From Saprospiraceae bacterium (GTDB taxonomy: Bacteria > Bacteroidota > Bacteroidia > Chitinophagales > Saprospiraceae): a DNA stretch of 40,258 nucleotides. Shown here piece by piece: positions 24,594-34,570 of the stretch (position 1 is the first letter of the stretch; each line of letters opens with the position of its first letter). A model generated the notes under the pieces. That model was given only the letters and a program-made list of their open reading frames with translations, was not told the origin of the DNA and made no database searches. Location: NCBI GenBank assembly GCA_013214355.1, contig JABSSL010000112.1:1-40258 (forward strand). The letters run 5' to 3'. A program made the position numbers and the translations under genes.

Positions 24594-27500
24594 CTACGGC
24601 AAAACATCCTCTTTCAAGGAATCCAATAAGCCTTTCAACTCTTTATATCTATCCTGCGCATCCTTGCCTGGCTTTTGATCTGCCCGGTTAATCATGGAAG
24701 ATAGGTAGTTGATCTGATCAATCAACATCGGTTGCGGATAACGGCCGTCGTTGGTAACTAGTTGTTTCTCTCGCTCGCTAATCTTGTCGTGCTCATTTTG
24801 GTATCTCTTCTTCTGGTCAGGATCAGTACTTTCCTTCATCATCTTACTCAGCTCCTTCTTCCGTTGCTTGATTTGACTGGCGAGTTGGCGAGAAGCTTCT
24901 TGCAACTTGACCAACTTCAACCCTAGTTCTTCTTGTTCAACCAAGTCAGCCTGGGTTACGCCAGCTTCTGCGATCCGAGGGTCCATCTTGATCTTAGCCT
25001 TTTGTTCCCACTGTTGGTCTCCCAGTTTCATCTTGATGGTATATTCACCAGGTTTCACCATCGGTCCTCCTCTCCCGCGTCGGCTCCCTACTTGTGCGCC
25101 AGGATGCCGTAGATTCCAGTTGAAACGATGCAATCCAGCATTACTAGGCAACTTTGGATTGCCTGCCGGTAAGAAAAAGCCCGTAGCCATACTTGGTTCA
25201 CCATCTTTCAGGTTTTCTCCGGGGTCACCGCTACTGAACCCTTGGATTACCGTTCCCTCCTCATTTAGAATCTCTAGATATAGATCTTGCTCCATTTTGT
25301 TCGGAAGGTAGTAGTCTATTGTCAAGGAAGGGGCAGGATAAGAGACGCCATCACCAGTAAGTCGGAAACCACCTCCGTAACGCATGCGGTGGGTATCCCG
25401 GGGCTTGAAAAGTTCAATTCCTGAAATCTGCAAATCCGTTGGTAACTGATGTAATACACTAAGATTATCCAATATCCAGAAAGATCGGCCCATGGTGGAC
25501 ATAACTAAGTCCTCCTGGTGTACCTTAATGTCCGTAATAGGGGTAACGGGGAGGTTTTGCTGAAAAGCACGCCAATTTTTACCATCATCAAAAGAGATGT
25601 ACAAACCAAACTCTGTTCCAGCATATAGCAATCCTTCTCTTGTTGGATCTTCTCGAACTACGCGAACGGGGTAGTCAGCTGGAATTCCATTGGTTCCATC
25701 TGATAATAGCTCCCAGCTCTGCCCGTAATCTGTGGTTTTATAAATGTAAGGTTTGAAATCTCCTAACTGGTATCGTAAGGAGGTAAAGTAAGCTTTACCC
25801 GCCTGGTGAGGCGAAGGCTCTACACAATCGATACGACCACCCTTACCCAGCTCCTTGGGCGTCACTTTTCGCCAGTTTTCACCCCCATCTTTCGTTACGT
25901 GCACTGGTCCATCATTGGCCCCTACCCAAATCACGCCTTCCTCTACAGTGGATTCGCGTATCGCATAGATGGTACTGTAAAATTCCTCACCAGTGATATC
26001 TCTGGTGATGGGACTCCCTGAAATCACCTGTGTAGTGGGATCAAAATCCGTCAAGTCTGGGGAGATGATTTCCCAAGTCACTCCATCATCGGTCGTTTTA
26101 TGTACATACTGAGAAGTATGATAAACCACATCTGGATTGTGTGGCGAGACATGGATCGGCGAAACTCGCTGGAAGCGGAATTTCAAATCCTTCGGATTAT
26201 GGCCGTACATGTTGGAAGCGCCAACATAGTACTGCTTTTCTTGTCCCGTCTTCTTATTGTAAACACCGAAGCGACCTTTGCAATTGGCATAAACGATGTC
26301 CGGATTTCCCGGTTTAGGCACCACAGGCCCCGTTTCACACCCTCCTACTGCCATCCAATAACTGGAAGTACCGCCAATAGAGCTATAAGGAGGTAAGGAA
26401 GGAATACTAATGGTAGAATTGTCTTGCTGTCCCGCATACACCCAATATGGGAATTGATTATCTACTTCCACCTGATACAATTCGGCAGTCGGTTGGTTGA
26501 TTTGCGAAGACCAAGTCTTTCCTCCATTCAGCGTAACATTCGCTCCCCCATCATTGGCCTGGATAAATAGATTCGTATCCGTAGGATTGATCCAAATATC
26601 GTGATTATCGCCATGTGGTGTTCGCTTACGTTGCCAGCTCTTACCCCCATCGGTAGATTTCCAGAAGCCCGTAGCAGAAGCATACAGCGTATTAGGATCC
26701 TGTGGACTTACATCTAGATTACAATAGTAGAAAGGCCGGTCTAGCAATTCCTTCTTAGTACTGATTAATTTCCAAGAAACCCCGGCATCATCGGAACGAT
26801 AAACGCCCCCCTCTCCTACTGGCGCTTCAATCAGAACGTATACTCGATCTGGTGCTACCGCTGAAACGGCTAAATCAGATTTTCCAAATAAACCATTCGG
26901 TAGGCCATTGCCGAGTTTGTTCCAGGTATCTCCTCCATCCGTAGATTTATACACGCCTCCTTCTTTTCCTCCACTAATAACCGTCCAAGGCTTCCGCTCT
27001 CCTCTCCACATACACGCATAGATGATATCTGGATTAGTGGGGTGTAGTTCTAAATCTACAGCTCCCGTAGTATCCGAAACGTATAGGACTTTCTCCCAAT
27101 TCTGGCCACCATCCTTGGTTCGGTATACACCTCTCTCCTTATTGGCATTAAAGGCTTGACCGATGGCTGCTACGTAGACTACGTTTGGGTCACCAGGATG
27201 TACTTCCACGGCTCCAATTTGTCCTGTTTTCTCCAATCCTATATGTGTCCAGCTCTTACCTGCATTGGTAGACTTATACACGCCCTTTCCAGTTATTACA
27301 TTACTGCGAATACCATCCGAGCCTGTACCTACATATACCGTCTTGGCATCAGAAGGCGCCACTCGGATCGCTCCAATGGAAGGCGTACTGAAAAAACCAT
27401 CTGAGACATTGTACCAGCTCGCTCCAAAATCTTCCGTTTTCCAAACTCCTCCACCTGTGGCTCCCATATAAAAGGTAGCTTTTTCAGCCGCCACCCCTGC

Positions 27501-27653
27501 CACGGTGGTAACTCTACCGCCACGTGTCGGGCCAATATTTCTAAACTTCAATTCCTTGAAAAGATCTTGCGCAGACTGATCCTGTGCTGATAGAGGAAGT
27601 TCACCCCAGCAAAGCAAGGCCAAAAGCATTAGTGCTAATCCGTATTTTTTCAT
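24594..27653 (-). CDS. secreted VPS10/sortilin-like Asp-box beta-propeller protein
   Basis: A protein of about 1019 residues. I start at the second Met (27653), which opens a signal peptide (MKKYGLALMLLALLCWG...LSA); an ATG five codons earlier is possible. Eleven or so Asp-box/BNR repeats are visible, for example KSTDGGDTWNK, RTKDGGQNWEK, KSTDGGKSWQR, VTKDGGENWRK and KTTDYGQSWEL, indicating two stacked beta-propellers like VPS10/sortilin and GH74 proteins. FRNIGPTRGGRV at the mature N-terminus is typical of the family. After the propellers comes a beta domain (about 730-870) and a charged coiled coil (about 900-990). These proteins are often annotated as glycosyl hydrolases, but no catalytic Asp pair can be confirmed. 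The cysteine content is low. Confidence 0.85.
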   Translation of the reverse strand: MKKYGLALMLLALLCWGELPLSAQDQSAQDLFKELKFRNIGPTRGGRVTTVAGVAAEKATFYMGATGGGVWKTEDFGASWYNVSDGFFSTPSIGAIRVAPSDAKTVYVGTGSDGIRSNVITGKGVYKSTNAGKSWTHIGLEKTGQIGAVEVHPGDPNVVYVAAIGQAFNANKERGVYRTKDGGQNWEKVLYVSDTTGAVDLELHPTNPDIIYACMWRGERKPWTVISGGKEGGVYKSTDGGDTWNKLGNGLPNGLFGKSDLAVSAVAPDRVYVLIEAPVGEGGVYRSDDAGVSWKLISTKKELLDRPFYYCNLDVSPQDPNTLYASATGFWKSTDGGKSWQRKRTPHGDNHDIWINPTDTNLFIQANDGGANVTLNGGKTWSSQINQPTAELYQVEVDNQFPYWVYAGQQDNSTISIPSLPPYSSIGGTSSYWMAVGGCETGPVVPKPGNPDIVYANCKGRFGVYNKKTGQEKQYYVGASNMYGHNPKDLKFRFQRVSPIHVSPHNPDVVYHTSQYVHKTTDDGVTWEIISPDLTDFDPTTQVISGSPITRDITGEEFYSTIYAIRESTVEEGVIWVGANDGPVHVTKDGGENWRKVTPKELGKGGRIDCVEPSPHQAGKAYFTSLRYQLGDFKPYIYKTTDYGQSWELLSDGTNGIPADYPVRVVREDPTREGLLYAGTEFGLYISFDDGKNWRAFQQNLPVTPITDIKVHQEDLVMSTMGRSFWILDNLSVLHQLPTDLQISGIELFKPRDTHRMRYGGGFRLTGDGVSYPAPSLTIDYYLPNKMEQDLYLEILNEEGTVIQGFSSGDPGENLKDGEPSMATGFFLPAGNPKLPSNAGLHRFNWNLRHPGAQVGSRRGRGGPMVKPGEYTIKMKLGDQQWEQKAKIKMDPRIAEAGVTQADLVEQEELGLKLVKLQEASRQLASQIKQRKKELSKMMKESTDPDQKKRYQNEHDKISEREKQLVTNDGRYPQPMLIDQINYLSSMINRADQKPGKDAQDRYKELKGLLDSLKEDVLP

Positions 27654-28136
27654 ATTAAAGTCGGTCATAATTGTGACGAAAACTTGAATATACTAAAGAC
27701 TTTATTCTAAGCGCTGGTTTGGAAATTAATAAATGGCTGATCAGCGCCATTTCGCAGGAATGGACAACGTACCGCCCATCTTGTTGTTGGTCAGAAGACG
27801 CAACAACGGATGGGGGGCGGGGAGTGGGCCCTCGGCCCTCCATCGCATGTCGGTGTTTTCCACCACCATACGTAATGGGCAGGGGTGGGGCTTGCGTTGT
27901 GGGTCAGAAGACCCAACAACGGATGGGAGGCGGCTTGCGTTGTGGGTCAGAAGGCGCAACAATGGATGGGGCGATGGCTGAAGGCGATGACAAATCGCAA
28001 AGATTTGACGAAATGGGTGTTTCTTGAATTAATTCAAGGATGGATGAGTAAATTATTCCTAATATTGTTTCGCAAATTACAATTGAAGCCAATTCATTAG
28101 TGGTCATTTATCCATTGGGCAAATCAAATTGACATC
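27654..28136. other. 480-bp divergent spacer with GC-rich repeats
   Basis: This lies between two divergent genes and must hold both promoters. It contains a palindromic segment around GCTGATCAGC (27732-27751) and three copies of a GTTGTGGGTCAGAAG-type unit (27783-27977). Base composition in 27780-27990 is much more G-rich than the flanking genes. Several open frames cross it on both strands, but all translate the repeats (GWGAGSGPS, VRRRNNGWG) and none is called. Confidence 0.6.
27783..27977 (+). repeat. three direct repeats of about 38-43 bp, two in tandem
   Basis: Copies at 27783-27820, 27896-27933 and 27939-27977 share GTCAGAAG, then CAACAA(C/T)GGATGGG. The last two are part of a 43-base tandem unit beginning CTTGCGTTG (27891-27933 and 27934-27977). 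In the second copy GGGTC-agaa-GACCC plus flanking GTTG/CAAC can form a hairpin; compensatory preservation in the others is partial. Confidence 0.75.
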
Positions 28137-29867
28137 ATGACAACAACAATCATAAGAAATGGGCTATTCTTCGATGGCACAGGAAAAAAGGGGAGAAAAG
28201 CGGATGTGGTGATCCAAGAAGGTAAGGTAAGGGCAGTGCACGAGCAAGCGCCAGCTACTGCAGGGGCCAAAGAAATTGACGCGAGTGGGAAATGGGTCAC
28301 ACCGGGATTCATTGACATTCATACACATTATGATGCAGAGATTGAGGTGATGCCAGGGCTCGAGGAGTCTTTGCGTCATGGGACGACCACAGTGGTCATG
28401 GGTAATTGCTCAATTTCGGCGGCACTAGGCAAGGATGAAGATATCGTCGACTTGTTTTGTAGAGTGGAAAACATGCCCGCACAGGTGCTGACTGAATGGA
28501 TTAAGGATAAAATCACCTGGAAAAATCTAGGTGAGTACTATGAACACCTAGAATCCTTACCGATGGGGCCTAATGTGGCCAGTTTTGTAGGTCATTCCAA
28601 TATTAGAATTGCCTCGATGGGCTTGGAGCGAAGTTTCCGGGAGCCCAATGCTAGTGAAGCCGAGAAAGTGAAGATGGACCGATATCTGGAAGAGGCGATG
28701 GAAGCAGGCTATTTAGGTATGTCTATTGATATGCTGCCATTCCATCGTTGGGGAGGTGTATTCACGAAAGATTACAAAGGCACATCCGTGCCCTCCCAGC
28801 AAGCATCTGTCAAGGAATACCGTAGACTCGCCAATATCCTTCGTCGCTATGATCGGGTACTACAGGCTACACCTAATGCATTGGATAAGCGATCCGGCAT
28901 ACATCTCCTGGGAATGAGTGCAGGTTTGTTCCGGAAGCCTTTGAAGACAACTATTGTGGCCGCCATGGATTTAAAATCTAATGAAAGAATCCACAAACTG
29001 GTGACCACCTTGGCCACCATGGGGAAAAAGGTGTTTAATGCAGATATGAAATTCCAGGCACTAGCCATGCCGTTTCTTAACTATGGAGAGGGACCGATTA
29101 CACCTTTATTCGAAGAATTCCCCTCGATGGTAGCGGTGATCGGAGCCACGCCAGAGGAACGCAAAGCAGCCTTTCAAGATCCCAAGTTTCGAAAGTGGTT
29201 CCGGAAAGATTGGAATCATAAGACAACCTCTGTATTTCCTCGCCTGCTAAAGGAAATGACGGTCGTCAAGGTACCTGACACTAGCTTGATCGGGCATACC
29301 TTCCAAGATCTGGCCGATCAAAAGGGCGTAGATGGCCTAGATTACTTCATGGATCTCGTGATCAAATATGATACGGATCTCATCTGGAAATGTACCGCAG
29401 CCAATCACCGAGATAAGGTGCGTGTGCAATTGTTAGCGCACGAGGCGACAATTCCGGGGTTCAATGATTCTGGCGCACACAACGTAAATATGGCCTTCCA
29501 TGATGGTTCTTTGCAGGCTTTACGCCAGTCTTTAGAATTTCCTGGTATCTTCCCCATTGAATCTGCCATTCATCGTTTGACAAAAATGCCAGCCGATTGG
29601 CTAGGCTTAGACGCTGGTTCACTGGAAGTGGGGCGTCGGGCGGATGTTTGCATAATTGATCCTAGCAAACTAGGTACAGGCTTGACGGAGGAGCCTATTG
29701 AGGATTATCATCCCAGCTTAAAGGGAGCCTTTCGCTATGTTAAGCGTTCGGATGGGGTAGTCAAGCATGTGTTCGTGAATGGGGAGGAGGTATTTAACGA
29801 TACGGATGGCTTTGCTGCGGAAGTAGGGAAACGAAGATATGGGCAGCTCCTACGAAGCTTGAACTAG
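28137..29867 (+). CDS. amidohydrolase family protein, N-acyl-D-amino-acid deacylase-like
   Basis: A 576-residue metal-dependent hydrolase. The small beta domain opens with IIRNGLFFDGTGKKG, then the metal motif FIDIHTHYD (His62, His64). HGTTTVVMGNCSIS follows, with Cys91 at the position where D-aminoacylases have a metal-ligand cysteine (GNCG). NDSGAH (Asp444) fits the catalytic aspartate, and the C-terminal LEVGRRADVCIIDP and VFVNGEEVF close the composite site. The family cleaves N-acyl-D-amino acids, but related enzymes act on other amides and lactams. It is cytoplasmic, with no signal. The first gene of a likely operon; the next gene starts 55 bases on. Confidence 0.88.
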   Translation: MTTTIIRNGLFFDGTGKKGRKADVVIQEGKVRAVHEQAPATAGAKEIDASGKWVTPGFIDIHTHYDAEIEVMPGLEESLRHGTTTVVMGNCSISAALGKDEDIVDLFCRVENMPAQVLTEWIKDKITWKNLGEYYEHLESLPMGPNVASFVGHSNIRIASMGLERSFREPNASEAEKVKMDRYLEEAMEAGYLGMSIDMLPFHRWGGVFTKDYKGTSVPSQQASVKEYRRLANILRRYDRVLQATPNALDKRSGIHLLGMSAGLFRKPLKTTIVAAMDLKSNERIHKLVTTLATMGKKVFNADMKFQALAMPFLNYGEGPITPLFEEFPSMVAVIGATPEERKAAFQDPKFRKWFRKDWNHKTTSVFPRLLKEMTVVKVPDTSLIGHTFQDLADQKGVDGLDYFMDLVIKYDTDLIWKCTAANHRDKVRVQLLAHEATIPGFNDSGAHNVNMAFHDGSLQALRQSLEFPGIFPIESAIHRLTKMPADWLGLDAGSLEVGRRADVCIIDPSKLGTGLTEEPIEDYHPSLKGAFRYVKRSDGVVKHVFVNGEEVFNDTDGFAAEVGKRRYGQLLRSLN

Positions 29868-29922
29868 AAATACCAAAGGCAGGAAGTAGAAATTTTACTG
29901 TAGCTACTAAGCGACTTTACAT

Positions 29923-30792
29923 ATGATCACCTATTCATCCTGGAAAGAACAGGCTCAATATTTCAACTACAACGGACATTCTATCGCTTACTGGACTGGA
30001 GGTGAGGGCCCTCCCCTCCTATTGATCCATGGCTTCCCGACCGCCTCCTGGGATTGGCATAAGACTTGGGATGCCTTGTGCAGTCGCTTCAAGGTATACG
30101 CCTGTGATATGATCGGCTTTGGCTATTCTGCTAAACCCAGAGCTTATCATTACTCGCTCACAGATCAAGCTCGTCTTCATGAAGCCTTTGCCCAATACTT
30201 GGGTGTAAGAGAAACGCATCTGTTCGTTCATGATTATGGCGTTTCGGTAGCGCAGGAGCTATTGGCTGCCTTCCACGAAAGGGGTACCGATGGATTGCAA
30301 ATATTGTCCTGCAGCTTTTTGAATGGTGGCTTGTTTCCCGAATTGCATCGAGCTAGAATGATTCAAAAGCTGATCAATAGTCCAATCGGCTTCTTACTTG
30401 GTCCCTTTTTAAGCAAAAAGAGTTTGCGCAAGAGTTTTCACGAAATTTATGGAAACAAAAAGGCTTCTGAAGAGGAAATTGATCAGTTCTATCGGCTCAT
30501 CACCTACAATGATGGTAAAGGAATTGTCCACAAGCTCATGCGCTACATCAATGATCGCAAGGACAATGCAAGTCGTTGGAAAACCGCCTTGGTAGAGGCT
30601 ACCATTCCCTTGCAGTTCATTAATGGGCCCCTTGATCCCGTATCAGGGAGACACTTGGCTGAATACTGCCAGCAATTGCTCCCTGGGGCAGACCACGAAA
30701 TCTTAGAAGGGGTGGGACATTATCCCCATGACGAGGCACCAGAAGAAGTAATCCAGGCTTACTTTAGATTTATGGATTCGGTATTAGCCTAA
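29923..30792 (+). CDS. alpha/beta hydrolase with Asp nucleophile (epoxide hydrolase/dehalogenase-like)
   Basis: A 289-residue cytoplasmic hydrolase. HGFPTASWDWHKTW (36-49) forms the oxyanion region. The nucleophile elbow is VHDYGVS with Asp104 instead of Ser, as in haloalkane dehalogenases and epoxide hydrolases. Asp238 (NGPLDPVSG) and His266 (GVGHYPH) complete the site. The residue after the nucleophile is Tyr, whereas dehalogenases have Trp, so halide binding is not supported. It is co-directional with the amidohydrolase and followed 24 bases later by a tiny peptide gene, all closed by one terminator. A similar protein is encoded at 39173-40057. Confidence 0.87.
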   Translation: MITYSSWKEQAQYFNYNGHSIAYWTGGEGPPLLLIHGFPTASWDWHKTWDALCSRFKVYACDMIGFGYSAKPRAYHYSLTDQARLHEAFAQYLGVRETHLFVHDYGVSVAQELLAAFHERGTDGLQILSCSFLNGGLFPELHRARMIQKLINSPIGFLLGPFLSKKSLRKSFHEIYGNKKASEEEIDQFYRLITYNDGKGIVHKLMRYINDRKDNASRWKTALVEATIPLQFINGPLDPVSGRHLAEYCQQLLPGADHEILEGVGHYPHDEAPEEVIQAYFRFMDSVLA

Positions 30793-30816
30793 ATTCGTGA
30801 ACCAAAATCACCAATC

Positions 30817-30927
30817 ATGAAAAAGAAACTTCCCAAAGCAAAATTCCAAGCCACAAAGCTTTCTAAAGCTTCCACTAAGAAAGTAAAAGGGGGAGCTACT
30901 GGCTTCAATCCTAATGCACCTGCATAG
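30817..30927 (+). CDS. 36-residue Lys-rich peptide with Gly-Gly motif (possible RiPP/bacteriocin-type precursor)
   Basis: A small gene with its own ATG. The product starts MKKKLPKAKFQA, continues with TKLSKAS, reaches VKGG at residues 23-26 and ends ATGFNPNAPA. The basic leader with spaced Leu and Val and a double Gly about ten residues from the end resembles the GG-type leaders of Bacteroidota natural-product precursors. The core has no Cys or Ser, so lanthionine rings are excluded. It lies 24 bases after the hydrolase stop and 11 bases before a hairpin terminator, which supports a transcribed gene. No peptidase-containing exporter, radical SAM or cyclase gene is in the window. The function is an inference; it could instead be a basic nucleic-acid-binding peptide. 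Confidence 0.5.
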   Translation: MKKKLPKAKFQATKLSKASTKKVKGGATGFNPNAPA

Positions 30928-30938
30928 GATCAAAAATC

Positions 30939-30959
30939 AAGGGGAGTGAAGCTCCCCTT
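30939..30959 (+). terminator. terminator of the amidohydrolase operon
   Basis: AAGGGGAG (30939-30946) and CTCCCCTT (30952-30959) form a perfect 8-bp GC-rich stem with a 5-base loop and T tail, 11 bases after the peptide gene stop. Confidence 0.8.
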
Positions 30960-30982
30960 TCAACCTTTCATAAACACCTTTT

Positions 30983-31702
30983 TTATCGCTTCGGCGGCCG
31001 AGAAGGTCGGACTTCCACTTTGCTAGGTAAAGTTCGCGGATGCATGCGCAACAAATCTGCTACCATCTGCCCGATATCCTCCGGCTGAATTTTCCAAGCA
31101 TCTGCATCAGAAGGATTGTGGTTATTGAACTCGGTAGAAACGGAGCCAGGCATGATTGTGCTTACCTTGATCCCATCATGACGTAGATCGAGCATAATGG
31201 CTTGGGTAAAACCGACTAAGCCAAACTTACTCGCGTTGTAGGCAGAGGCAGTCTGGAAGAAATTCGTACCCGCCAAGCTAGCAATGGTAATGATGTAGCC
31301 CTCCGTGTCTTTCAAGGCGGGGATGGCGGCTTTGACGCTGTGGAAAACACCGGTGAGGTTGGTGTCAATGGTGGATTGCCATTGCTCAGGAGTAAGCTCC
31401 TGGATAGGCGCGAAGTGTCCAAGTCCAGCATTGGCCACTAATACATCCAGTTGACCGAAGTGGGCGACTACTTGCTCTACGGCCTTTTGCTCTGCAGCTA
31501 AGTCTCGTACATCTGAAGCTATCCCCAAGGCCTTCCCCGGATACTTAGCATTCAATTGATCAGCCGTGGCTTCCGCAGCTGATGCAGATCGGCTGGTCAC
31601 CGCAACTCTAAGCCCTGCTTCTAAGAGGGTTTCTGCAATTCCTAGTCCTATTCCTTTGCTCCCTCCGGTGATAAGGGCGACTTTATCGGTGATGTTCAGC
31701 AT
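30983..31702 (-). CDS. SDR family NAD(P)-dependent oxidoreductase
   Basis: A 239-residue classical short-chain dehydrogenase. The cofactor motif TGGSKGIG is at 12-19, NAG at 91-93, and the catalytic Ser142, Tyr155 and Lys159 lie in SLAG and SAYNASKFG. Arg or Lys near 38 (VTSRSASA) suggests NADP preference. The length is normal for the classical family. MPGSVSTEF follows the active site as expected. The substrate is unknown; such enzymes act on ketones, sugars or 3-oxoacyl groups. The gene lies downstream of sucD on the same strand, but palindromes in the 145-base gap probably separate the transcripts. Confidence 0.9.
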   Translation of the reverse strand: MLNITDKVALITGGSKGIGLGIAETLLEAGLRVAVTSRSASAAEATADQLNAKYPGKALGIASDVRDLAAEQKAVEQVVAHFGQLDVLVANAGLGHFAPIQELTPEQWQSTIDTNLTGVFHSVKAAIPALKDTEGYIITIASLAGTNFFQTASAYNASKFGLVGFTQAIMLDLRHDGIKVSTIMPGSVSTEFNNHNPSDADAWKIQPEDIGQMVADLLRMHPRTLPSKVEVRPSRPPKR

Positions 31703-31719
31703 GGTGTGATTTTCTTTGA

Positions 31720-31767
31720 GTCCAGTTTACACTTCCGAAGTCTTGACTTCGGAAGTGTAAACTGGAC
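31720..31767. terminator. perfect 23-bp palindrome 5' of the SDR gene
   Basis: Arms 31720-31742 and 31745-31767 (core CCGAAGTC-tt-GACTTCGG) are exact reverse complements over 23 bases with a 2-base spacer. There is no T-tract. It could be a cruciform-forming element, a processing site or an operator as well as a terminator. Confidence 0.5.
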
Positions 31768-31779
31768 CTAAGAAACAGC

Positions 31780-31812
31780 AACGGGTAGACATTGGTTGAA
31801 CGCCTACCCGTT
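31780..31812 (-). terminator. sucD terminator hairpin
   Basis: AACGGGTAG (31780-31788) pairs with CTACCCGTT (31804-31812) across a 15-base loop, 35 bases after the sucD stop on the minus strand. T-rich sequence follows on both strands (TGCTGTTTCTTAGG on the minus strand), so it can act in either direction. Confidence 0.65.
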
Positions 31813-31846
31813 TATTTCTATTAATCTTAATCTTCTTGGAAAGAGT

Positions 31847-32719
31847 CTAACCCTTCAGCGCAGCCACCATGGTCTCCCCAATGGTAGCTGGAGAAGTCAC
31901 CACGTGGATGCCACACTCCGCCATAATTTTCATCTTGGCCTCTGCCGTATCTTCCGCGCCACCAATGATCGCACCGGCGTGTCCCATGGTACGGCCCTTA
32001 GGAGCCGTTTGGCCGGCAATAAAGCCCACTACAGGCTTAGTGCCATGCTCTTTGATGTAACGTGCAGCATCGGCTTCCATACTTCCGCCAATCTCTCCGA
32101 TCATGATGATGGCATCCGTTTCTGGATCGTTCATCAATAGCTCTACCGCCTCTTTGGTAGTGGTTCCTACGATGGGATCACCGCCAATACCAATGCAAGT
32201 AGATTGTCCCATTCCGGCTTTCGTTACCTGATCTACAGCTTCATATGTCAAGGTACCGGAGCGAGAAACGATTCCAATGCGGCCAGGATTATGGATGAAA
32301 CCTGGCATGATACCGCATTTTGCTTCACCTGGAGTGATTACTCCTGGGCAGTTAGGTCCAACTAAGCGGCAATCATAATCTTCGATATAGGCTTTCACCT
32401 TTACCATATCTTGTACCGGAATTCCTTCCGTGATACAGATGATTACTTTGATGCCTGCAGTAGCGGCTTCCATAACGGCATCTGCAGCGAATGGTGGTGG
32501 TACAAAAATGATGGAAGTATCCGCTCCTACTCCTTCAACTGCTTCTGCAACGGTATTGAAAACGGGTTTATCCAGATGTGTCTGCCCCCCTTTTCCTGGA
32601 GTTACCCCTCCTACTACATTGGTTCCGTATTCGATCATTTGGCCGGCGTGGAAAGTCCCTTCCTTACCCGTGAATCCTTGTACAATAATTTTTGAATCCT
32701 TATTGACGAGTACTGACAT
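31847..32719 (-). CDS. sucD: succinate-CoA ligase, alpha subunit
   Basis: A 290-residue TCA-cycle enzyme subunit that binds CoA and carries the phosphohistidine during succinyl-CoA conversion to succinate with ATP or GTP. CoA-binding [13 protein letters not shown] (13-25), [20 protein letters not shown] and the active-site His247 in GHAGAIIGG are all intact. The length is the family norm. The beta subunit gene sucC is not in this window, so the two subunits are encoded apart, as in many Bacteroidota. It lies 31 bases downstream of divIC on the same strand, so co-transcription is likely. Confidence 0.97.
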   Translation of the reverse strand: MSVLVNKDSKIIVQGFTGKEGTFHAGQMIEYGTNVVGGVTPGKGGQTHLDKPVFNTVAEAVEGVGADTSIIFVPPPFAADAVMEAATAGIKVIICITEGIPVQDMVKVKAYIEDYDCRLVGPNCPGVITPGEAKCGIMPGFIHNPGRIGIVSRSGTLTYEAVDQVTKAGMGQSTCIGIGGDPIVGTTTKEAVELLMNDPETDAIIMIGEIGGSMEADAARYIKEHGTKPVVGFIAGQTAPKGRTMGHAGAIIGGAEDTAEAKMKIMAECGIHVVTSPATIGETMVAALKG

Positions 32720-32750
32720 AAGCTATAGATCCTGATATTTTAGAATGATT

Positions 32751-33068
32751 TTAATTTTCTTCTTCAACGATGATGTAGACATCTTCGTTTGACTTCTGCA
32801 TGTAATAGCGCTCTCTGGCGAATTTCTCCTTGTTCACTTCTAAATCCAACCGCTCCTGCTTGGCATCCTCTAGCTTCTGTTGGTAATAGGTTTTATCCTC
32901 CTCCAACTTATTTACCGTTTGCTGCAAACCGATCACCGTCATGATATCGTGTGTATCCACAAAAAACATCCAAGCGAAAAATACCACCAACACCAGAAAG
33001 TACTTGTTACGTAATGGTTTTGGCAGTTGGTCCAGCAAGGGCTGCAGTGGGTTATTTGATTTAGCCAT
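32751..33068 (-). CDS. septum formation initiator family protein (DivIC/FtsB-like)
   Basis: A 105-residue single-pass membrane protein of the divisome. The layout is characteristic: a short basic cytoplasmic segment, one membrane helix (about 23-42, YFLVLVVFFAWMFFVDTHD), then a periplasmic coiled coil (about 47-85, LQQTVNKLEEDKTYYQQKLE) and a short tail with FARERYYMQKSNEDVYII, a conserved ending of the family (AREKYFMKKPNEDIYIV in relatives). It would pair with an FtsL-like partner. It lies between eno and sucD on the same strand; eno next to this gene is a common Bacteroidota arrangement. Confidence 0.9.
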   Translation of the reverse strand: MAKSNNPLQPLLDQLPKPLRNKYFLVLVVFFAWMFFVDTHDIMTVIGLQQTVNKLEEDKTYYQQKLEDAKQERLDLEVNKEKFARERYYMQKSNEDVYIIVEEEN

Positions 33069-33159
33069 AAGGAATCGTTTTAATCATAGATCAATTCGGG
33101 ATCAAATTAAAACAATCTAGGCAAGAATCAAAGGAGTAGAAAGATGGAAGTCAGAAGTC

Positions 33160-33202
33160 GGAAATGGGAAATCACACTAATTCTTCTAGTTTTTCCATTT
33201 CC
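33160..33202 (-). terminator. hairpin between eno and divIC
   Basis: GGAAATGGGAAA (33160-33171) pairs with TTTTCCATTTCC (33191-33202), 11 of 12 positions standard and one G-T. It lies in the 206-base gap between eno and divIC, about 73 bases past the eno stop, so it may reduce read-through. The bases before it include GAAGTCAGAAGTCGGAA. Confidence 0.5.
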
Positions 33203-33274
33203 TGATCTAAGTACTGTCCTTCCCACAAGAAAGACAAGCGCTTCCGCTTTCTGCCTTCCGAATTCCGCCTTTTC

Positions 33275-34570
<1,296 letters not shown>

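Noticed and set aside
27783-27977. Possible CRISPR array
   Set aside because: Only three copies, irregular spacing, two in direct tandem without unique spacers, and no cas genes nearby.
27719-28100. Several overlapping frames over the G-rich repeats
   Set aside because: They translate tandem repeats, with no domain and no consistent frame.
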